From positions 1,294,750-1,358,749 of the forward strand of contig NZ_KI391953.1 in assembly GCF_000185725.2 (NCBI RefSeq): a stretch of 64,000 bases of DNA, in the 5' to 3' direction. This DNA is from Segniliparus rugosus ATCC BAA-974 (GTDB lineage Bacteria > Actinomycetota > Actinomycetes > Mycobacteriales > Mycobacteriaceae). The position numbers and the translations under genes are program-made. Under the pieces are notes generated by a model, which saw nothing but the letters and a program-made list of their open reading frames with translations, was not told the DNA's origin and ran no database searches. Numbering within the stretch: the stretch's first letter is position 1; each line of letters begins with the position of its first letter. Positions 59,513-64,000 of this stretch are shown here, in pieces.

Positions 59513-60989
59513 CCTCGGTCTGCTCGGCCACGGCGGGCTCCGGCGGCCTTCTCGCCCGCGTCCAGGCCGAGACCGCGACGGCGACCAGCACATTCGCCGC
59601 CAACGCGAGGACTCCGACGTTCACCTCGGCGAGTTGTTCGGGCAGGAACGCTCGTAAATGCTGCCAATCGCCGCCGACGAACGGCGCGGCCGTGGCGAGC
59701 GCGGATCCGAGCAGGAGCCCGGCGACGACGCCTTCGCGGGTGAGCGGACTGCGCGGCAGCACGGAGCTCAGGACGGCGGGGAAGACTTGGACGACGATCG
59801 CGTACCCGGCGAGCAGCAGCCCCACAATAGTTTTGCCGCCCGCGAGGGCGAAGACCGCCGCGAACGCGACTGCGACCGGCAGCAGCCATTTCGCCGCACG
59901 GGCGAGCCCGGCCTCGGACGCGTCCGGACGCAGATTCGCGTAGCCGTCGCGGGCGAGCGACGCGGCGATGGCTGTGGCAAGCACAGAACCGGGGATGAGC
60001 GCGGTGAGCAGGCCCGTCGCGCCGACGAAGCCGAGCGCCGGATCGGGAAGCTCGGCGGCCGCCAGGCGAAGGAACGCGAGGTCCTCGTTCCCCTTGCCGA
60101 GCGGAGGGAGCGACACCAGCGCGGTGAAGCCGATGACCATCGTGGTCACGAGCGCGATGCCGTAGAACGGCGCGGTCGCCAAGGTGCGCCGCAGGTTCCG
60201 CTCGTCCTTCGCGGAGAAGAACGAGGCGAACAAGTGCGGCCACATATGCGCGCCGAGCGCGCACAGCAAGACGGTCGTGCTGAACCAGACCGGGCCGTAG
60301 CCTCGGTCCGGCCACAGCGCCAGATGCTCCGGGTGCGTGCTCGCGACTGCCCGGGTGACCCCGCCCCAGCCGCCGTAGAGGCGATAAGGCAGCCACACGC
60401 CGACTCCCAGCACCACGACGATGACGACGAAGTCCTTGACGATCGAGGTGAGCGCGGCCCCGCGCAGCCCGCCGAGCACCGCGTACGCCGCGATCAGCGC
60501 CGCGCCCGCGATGGTGCCCGCTTCGATGGAGATCCGCTGATGGCTCGTCTCGTGCGCGATGATCGCGAGGCCTTTGAGCTGGAGGGCGAGGTACGGGACC
60601 ATCGCGACGACGCCGACCAGCGTGACGATCACGCCGAGCGCTTTGCTGCGGTACGCGGAGCGCAGATAGTCCGACTGGGACACCGAGCGATGCTCCTTGG
60701 CGTACCGCCAGATCTTCGGGAGGTACCAATAGCTCAAGACGCAGGCGAGCGGGGCGTAGCAGGAGCTGTAGACGGCGGCGACGCCTTTGTCGTACGCCCA
60801 TCCGGCCGCGCCGAGCAGGGTGAACGTCGTGAAGTTCTCCCCGGCGAAGAGCACGAACACCATGACGGCTCCGAAGCTGCGCCCGCCGACCGCCCATTCG
60901 GAAAGGTCTTTCGCCCGTCTGCGGGCGGCGAGCCACACCGCGCCGAGCGCCGCCGCCGCAGTGGCGGCGAGCATAGAAAGGCTCAGCAC
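59490..60989 (-). CDS. Sodium:solute symporter (MctP/ActP-like monocarboxylate type)
   Basis: The 499-residue protein has about 13 transmembrane helices and the SSS pattern DLSEWAVGGRSFGAVMVFVLFAG (seen in part), with HMWPHLFASFFSAKDERNL typical of the monocarboxylate branch. It likely imports pyruvate, lactate or another short acid. GTG 60989 overlaps the stop of a DUF3311 gene by 7 nt; that pairing is usual for MctP-type symporters. Confidence 0.88.
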   Translation of the reverse strand: MLSLSMLAATAAAALGAVWLAARRRAKDLSEWAVGGRSFGAVMVFVLFAGENFTTFTLLGAAGWAYDKGVAAVYSSCYAPLACVLSYWYLPKIWRYAKEHRSVSQSDYLRSAYRSKALGVIVTLVGVVAMVPYLALQLKGLAIIAHETSHQRISIEAGTIAGAALIAAYAVLGGLRGAALTSIVKDFVVIVVVLGVGVWLPYRLYGGWGGVTRAVASTHPEHLALWPDRGYGPVWFSTTVLLCALGAHMWPHLFASFFSAKDERNLRRTLATAPFYGIALVTTMVIGFTALVSLPPLGKGNEDLAFLRLAAAELPDPALGFVGATGLLTALIPGSVLATAIAASLARDGYANLRPDASEAGLARAAKWLLPVAVAFAAVFALAGGKTIVGLLLAGYAIVVQVFPAVLSSVLPRSPLTREGVVAGLLLGSALATAAPFVGGDWQHLRAFLPEQLAEVNVGVLALAANVLVAVAVSAWTRARRPPEPAVAEQTEAIRPTTV

Positions 60990-61273
60990 AGTTTTTCATC
61001 CCCGTCCCCGTTCTTCGGGGAATTGCGCGGGTCGAGGTGGAAGACCAGCGTCAGGCACACGCCGGTCAGCGCCACGCACGTGGTGGTCCAGAACTGGAAG
61101 AACGGCAGGCCCAGCACAATCGGGGCAGGGCGGTTCACAAAGGGAATGGCGACGAGCAAGCCGAGCGGGGGCAGGCCTGAGGCGACGGCCATGGCCAGCT
61201 TGCGCCAGAGCGGGGCCGAGCGGAGCGGGCCAGGAACAGGCTCCGCCGGGCGTGGCAGGTCGGGGGCGGACAT
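60983..61273 (-). CDS. DUF3311 small membrane protein, partner of the symporter
   Basis: The 96-residue protein has two transmembrane helices (about residues 26-48 and 56-78), with the family motif PFVNRPAPIVLGLPFFQFW. DUF3311 proteins precede MctP-like symporters and probably form part of the transport complex. Translation is coupled (GTGCTGA overlap). TATGCT is 7 nt before ATG 61273, so the mRNA is probably leaderless. It is divergent from an acyltransferase gene. Confidence 0.85.
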   Translation of the reverse strand: MSAPDLPRPAEPVPGPLRSAPLWRKLAMAVASGLPPLGLLVAIPFVNRPAPIVLGLPFFQFWTTTCVALTGVCLTLVFHLDPRNSPKNGDGDEKLC

Positions 61274-61342
61274 TCTGCCCAGCATAAGCCGACGACGGCT
61301 GTCGTGCAGGACGGCGGCGACGGCCGACCTATTCTGGATCCG

Positions 61343-62527
61343 ATGAGCGAGACCACGCCCGCCCCGCCCGCAGGCGGAGCCACACCGCCCCGCGAGTTCC
61401 TGCCGGCGTTGCAGGGCCTGCGCTGGTTCTCCGCGCTCGCGGTGCTCGGCACGCACACGGCGTTCATGACCGGCGCGGGCGTTGGCCACTGGTACCAGCA
61501 CGTGTTCAGCAGGTTGGATTTGGCGGTTGGGGTGTTCTTCGCGCTCTCGGGGTTCTTGCTCTGGCGGCCCCACGCGGCAGCCGCCGCAGGAGTTGGCTCC
61601 GCGCCCCGGTTGCTGGACTACTACCGCGCCAGAGCGGTGCGCATCTTGCCCGCGTACTGGGTCGTGGTGTGCGTCGCGCTCGTCGCGGTCGGCGCGGACT
61701 CGCGCGTTTGGCTCGCGAACCTCGCGTTGGCCCAGCCGTTCGTGCCGTTCACGCTCACGACGGGCCTCACGCAGATGTGGAGCCTGTCGGTGGAGGTGTC
61801 GTTTTACATCGCGTTGCCGGTGTTCGCGGCGGCGATGGCGAAGCTCTCCGGGCAACGCGCCCGGTGGCGGGTGCCGGTGCTCCTCGCAGCCTCGGCGGTT
61901 TCCCTCGGTTGGGCGTTCTTGCCGTGGCAGGACGAAAACCTGGGCAGTCCCAAGCTGTGGCTCCCAGGGTACGTGCCGTGGTTCGCGGCGGGCATGGTGC
62001 TCGCCGAGCTGCGCGGCCAAGGGCGGGCCGTCGGCGCGCGGGCGAAACGGATCTGCCTGGCCGTCGCGGTCGTCGCGTTCGGGTTGGAATGCACCGATTT
62101 GGGCGGCCCGCCGGACCTCGCCTCGGTGCTGCCGTGGCAGTTCGCCACGAAGATCGCCCTCGGGGCGGTGCTCGCGGCGGCGCTCGTCGCCCCTGCGGCG
62201 CTCGCCGGGCCCGACAGCGGGCACAAGGTGCTCGGACATCCGATCACGCTGACTCTTGGGCGTTGGTCCTACAGCTTCTTCCTCTGGCATTTGGCGGTGC
62301 TCGGCGTGCTGCTGCCGATCCTCGGGCTGCCCGAGTCGGCCTTCCGGATGCCATTGGCTCTGGCCGCCGCGACAGTGTTCTCTATCGGCGTCTCCGCGTT
62401 GAGCTACGCCTGGGTCGAGGCTCCTTGCTCCAAACTCTGGGGCTCGCGGTCGAAGACCGAGGAGCAGACGACGCTGCCGAGCGCGATCAGCGTCAGCAGT
62501 TGCGGCGCGAGGGCGTTGCCGAGGTAG
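61343..62527 (+). CDS. OafA-type membrane acyltransferase
   Basis: The 394-residue protein has about ten transmembrane helices. It shows the acyltransferase-3 pattern: PALQGLRWFSALAVLGTH at the first helix with the catalytic His, VFFALSGFLLWRP, RAVRILPAYW and SLSVEVSFYIALP. Such enzymes acylate sugars or wall glycans. TATTCT lies 7 nt before ATG 61343, so leaderless expression is likely. Its last 41 codons overlap the 3' end of aftD on the other strand by 124 nt. Confidence 0.88.
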   Translation: MSETTPAPPAGGATPPREFLPALQGLRWFSALAVLGTHTAFMTGAGVGHWYQHVFSRLDLAVGVFFALSGFLLWRPHAAAAAGVGSAPRLLDYYRARAVRILPAYWVVVCVALVAVGADSRVWLANLALAQPFVPFTLTTGLTQMWSLSVEVSFYIALPVFAAAMAKLSGQRARWRVPVLLAASAVSLGWAFLPWQDENLGSPKLWLPGYVPWFAAGMVLAELRGQGRAVGARAKRICLAVAVVAFGLECTDLGGPPDLASVLPWQFATKIALGAVLAAALVAPAALAGPDSGHKVLGHPITLTLGRWSYSFFLWHLAVLGVLLPILGLPESAFRMPLALAAATVFSIGVSALSYAWVEAPCSKLWGSRSKTEEQTTLPSAISVSSCGARALPR

Positions 62528-63999
62528 TGCGGGCTGCGCCAGGGGCCGAGCGCGAGCATGCCCGCAGCCGCTGTCATTGAAAGTCCGGCGGCGATGGCCG
62601 CTGCGCGGGGGACGTCGCCGCCGCGCCGGGACAAGCTCCAGAAACCGAGCCCGAGGGTCGCGGCGATGGCCGCGCCCGCCGGGCCCGTGATCAGCCATGC
62701 GCAGCCGAGCCCAGCAAGGGCTCCGAACAGCCGCGCGCGCGGGAGGGCCGTAGGAGTGCCGAGGTCCCGCTGCTTCCGGCGCAGAGCGGGGGCGAGCGCG
62801 AGCGCCGCGAGGGGCACGAGCCCGGCGAGGCCTATGCCGAGCCCGGCGCGATACCAAGTGTTCAGCGGGAAGCGCAGCTGGATCGTCCCCGCGAGATGCG
62901 CGGGGACGATCCAGCCTTGCTGCCAGCCGTTGACGGTGACCGGCCGCAACGTTTGCCCGGCTGCGGTCGCCTGCCATCCGGGGTTGACGCTCTCGGGGAC
63001 CACGAGGATTCGCACTTCCTCAGACAGCCGCACGGCGATGTCCCGCGCGGTCACGTCCCAGGAACGGACGTCGGCCCGCTGGGGATCGGCAGCGCGTGGG
63101 GGAGGGAGCCGCACATCGCGCAGCACGAGCGAGTCCACGACGAAGGCGTTGCCGGGGGCGGCGACGACGTCGTGCGATCCTGGGCCGAGCGGGATCGGGT
63201 TGAAATCGCACGGCGTCGCGCGCACGACAGCGCCCGAGCGCAGTGCCCCGACGGTCGCGGTCACGGAGGTCGGCACGGCTCGGGAGCCGATTTTGAGCAC
63301 TGGGCCGTGCTCGCAGTCCACGGTGACGACCCGGTCTTCGTCGCGGCGGAGCCCGCTCTGCCGCGCGGAGCCGGGGACCAGGCCGCCGTCCGGCCCGAGC
63401 AGCTCGACTTCCGCCAGGCCGGGCGGTTGGAGCTCCGCGAAGCCGAGCGAGTTCACGTTGAGCGTGTCCTGCCAGTCGAGCACGGTGATGACGACGCGGT
63501 CGGTGCGATGCGCACGCAGCTCGACAGTGGTCGAATCCGCGTCGGGGTCGATATCGCGGATCTGCCTGCCGTCGCCGAGGTCCACCGCGATCCTGGTCGG
63601 CCGTGCGGGCAGCGCCCCCGCAGCGGGGACGATCCGCACCCGCGCCACATCGGCGGGCGCGGGGAGCTGAAGGGTCAGCCTCGGTTTGGGCGCGCCGGGC
63701 TTGAGCGCGTTCGGCGAGGCCGTCCACGCGGTGCGCGGGTCTCCGTCCGCCGAGGCGAAGGCGGAGCCTCGGGAATCGCCGCTCGCGCTCTCCCCGGTCG
63801 CGAGGATACGGCCGGGTTCGGCCAGCAGGTCCGTGCTCGCGGGGGAGAGCCGGGAGCGGACGAAGAGGGCGGGCAGCACTTCGGTCGCCCGCGCCACCCC
63901 GATCGTCCTCGAGAACACGGTCGGCTCTTCGGGGGCGAGGGTGAGCGACTGCGCGCACTGCGTCTGGACCGGCCCCCGCGCGCAGCTGGGCCTGCCTGG
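62404..63999 (-). CDS. aftD: Alpha-(1->3)-arabinofuranosyltransferase AftD, C-terminal part (partial)
   Basis: The frame is open to the window's right edge, giving about 531 residues of the 3' end. It has carbohydrate-binding-like beta domains (CAQSLTLAPEEP, then TAWTASPNALKPGAPKPRL) and RVSEEVRILVVPESVNPGWQA-like elements (here SEEVRILVVPESVNPGWQAT). Transmembrane helices lie near the end. This fits the C-terminal region of AftD, which branches arabinogalactan and lipoarabinomannan with arabinose. GTG 63918 is an internal codon, not a start. Its 3' end overlaps the acyltransferase gene. Confidence 0.85.
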   Translation of the reverse strand, partial: PGRPSCARGPVQTQCAQSLTLAPEEPTVFSRTIGVARATEVLPALFVRSRLSPASTDLLAEPGRILATGESASGDSRGSAFASADGDPRTAWTASPNALKPGAPKPRLTLQLPAPADVARVRIVPAAGALPARPTRIAVDLGDGRQIRDIDPDADSTTVELRAHRTDRVVITVLDWQDTLNVNSLGFAELQPPGLAEVELLGPDGGLVPGSARQSGLRRDEDRVVTVDCEHGPVLKIGSRAVPTSVTATVGALRSGAVVRATPCDFNPIPLGPGSHDVVAAPGNAFVVDSLVLRDVRLPPPRAADPQRADVRSWDVTARDIAVRLSEEVRILVVPESVNPGWQATAAGQTLRPVTVNGWQQGWIVPAHLAGTIQLRFPLNTWYRAGLGIGLAGLVPLAALALAPALRRKQRDLGTPTALPRARLFGALAGLGCAWLITGPAGAAIAATLGLGFWSLSRRGGDVPRAAAIAAGLSMTAAAGMLALGPWRSPHYLGNALAPQLLTLIALGSVVCSSVFDREPQSLEQGASTQA

Positions 64000-64000
64000 G

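Noticed and set aside
1-64000. tRNA, rRNA, CRISPR arrays, insertion sequences or prophage genes
   Set aside because: No cloverleaf with a CCA-end pattern, regular short repeats, transposase-like proteins or phage proteins were recognised by eye. Dedicated RNA searches were not possible.

Overview
The window is high-GC actinobacterial DNA. It most likely comes from a mycolic-acid-containing member of the Mycobacteriales. Established gene order supports this: mtrB-lpqB, then comF, hpf, secA, a ferredoxin reductase with a DesA3-type desaturase, rsgA, aroA, sigH with its anti-sigma gene, and pdtaS. This follows the Mycobacterium tuberculosis Rv3245c-Rv3220c block with several genes missing or inserted. 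The K+ channel-nudC pair matches Rv3200c-Rv3199c. MhuD, a 24-residue bL37 gene and the C-terminal part of the arabinosyltransferase AftD point the same way. A Segniliparus-like organism would fit, but that is inference. No rRNA, tRNA, CRISPR array, insertion sequence or phage gene was seen.

Layout. 1-8.8 kb: end of mtrB, lpqB, comF, a DUF1707 protein, hibernation factor, an F420-type oxidoreductase on the minus strand, secA and a DUF6912-like protein. 9.0-13.3 kb: ferredoxin reductase and two tandem membrane fatty-acyl desaturases with a broken third copy between them. 13.3-16.8 kb (minus): a DUF1348 protein, a Tat-lipoprotein deaminase, rsgA and aroA. 17.0-19.8 kb: sigH, its anti-sigma factor, bL37 (minus) and pdtaS. 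19.8-23.5 kb: EamA exporter and CGNR regulator (divergent), K+ channel, nudC. 23.4-30.7 kb (minus): two secreted sensor-domain-like proteins, an HdeD-like protein, cstA, a D,D-carboxypeptidase and an amino acid permease. 30.7-36.1 kb: a DUF4185-like protein, another secreted sensor-like protein, a relic oxidoreductase, and an allantoin-degradation operon (minus). 36.1-41.7 kb: class A beta-lactamase (minus), a fourth sensor-like protein, copper amine oxidase and its permease. 41.7-47.1 kb: a mixed region with a frameshifted YHYH lipoprotein, mhuD, a second F420-type oxidoreductase, an alpha/beta hydrolase, a small frameshifted gene, an acidic secreted protein and a PPOX protein. 47.1-52.8 kb: polyamine genes (ornithine decarboxylase, speD, speE, agmatinase) and a sodium symporter. 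52.8-57 kb: fructosamine-kinase-like protein, secreted serine protease and a two-gene AAA-ATPase operon. The operon is controlled from a region holding a perfect 50-bp palindrome. 57-64 kb: amino acid permease, third F420-type oxidoreductase, DUF3311/solute symporter pair, membrane acyltransferase and the 3' part of aftD.

Functional themes. The housekeeping core covers secretion, ribosome hibernation and GTPase, shikimate pathway and thiol-oxidative stress sigma factor. The nitrogen and amine themes are allantoin breakdown, amine oxidase, agmatinase, polyamine synthesis and several permeases. Many genes have a TANNNT hexamer 6-8 nt before the start codon and no Shine-Dalgarno sequence, which suggests leaderless mRNAs. 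Several apparent frameshifts sit at homopolymer runs. They could be real lesions or sequencing errors; the sequence alone cannot tell.
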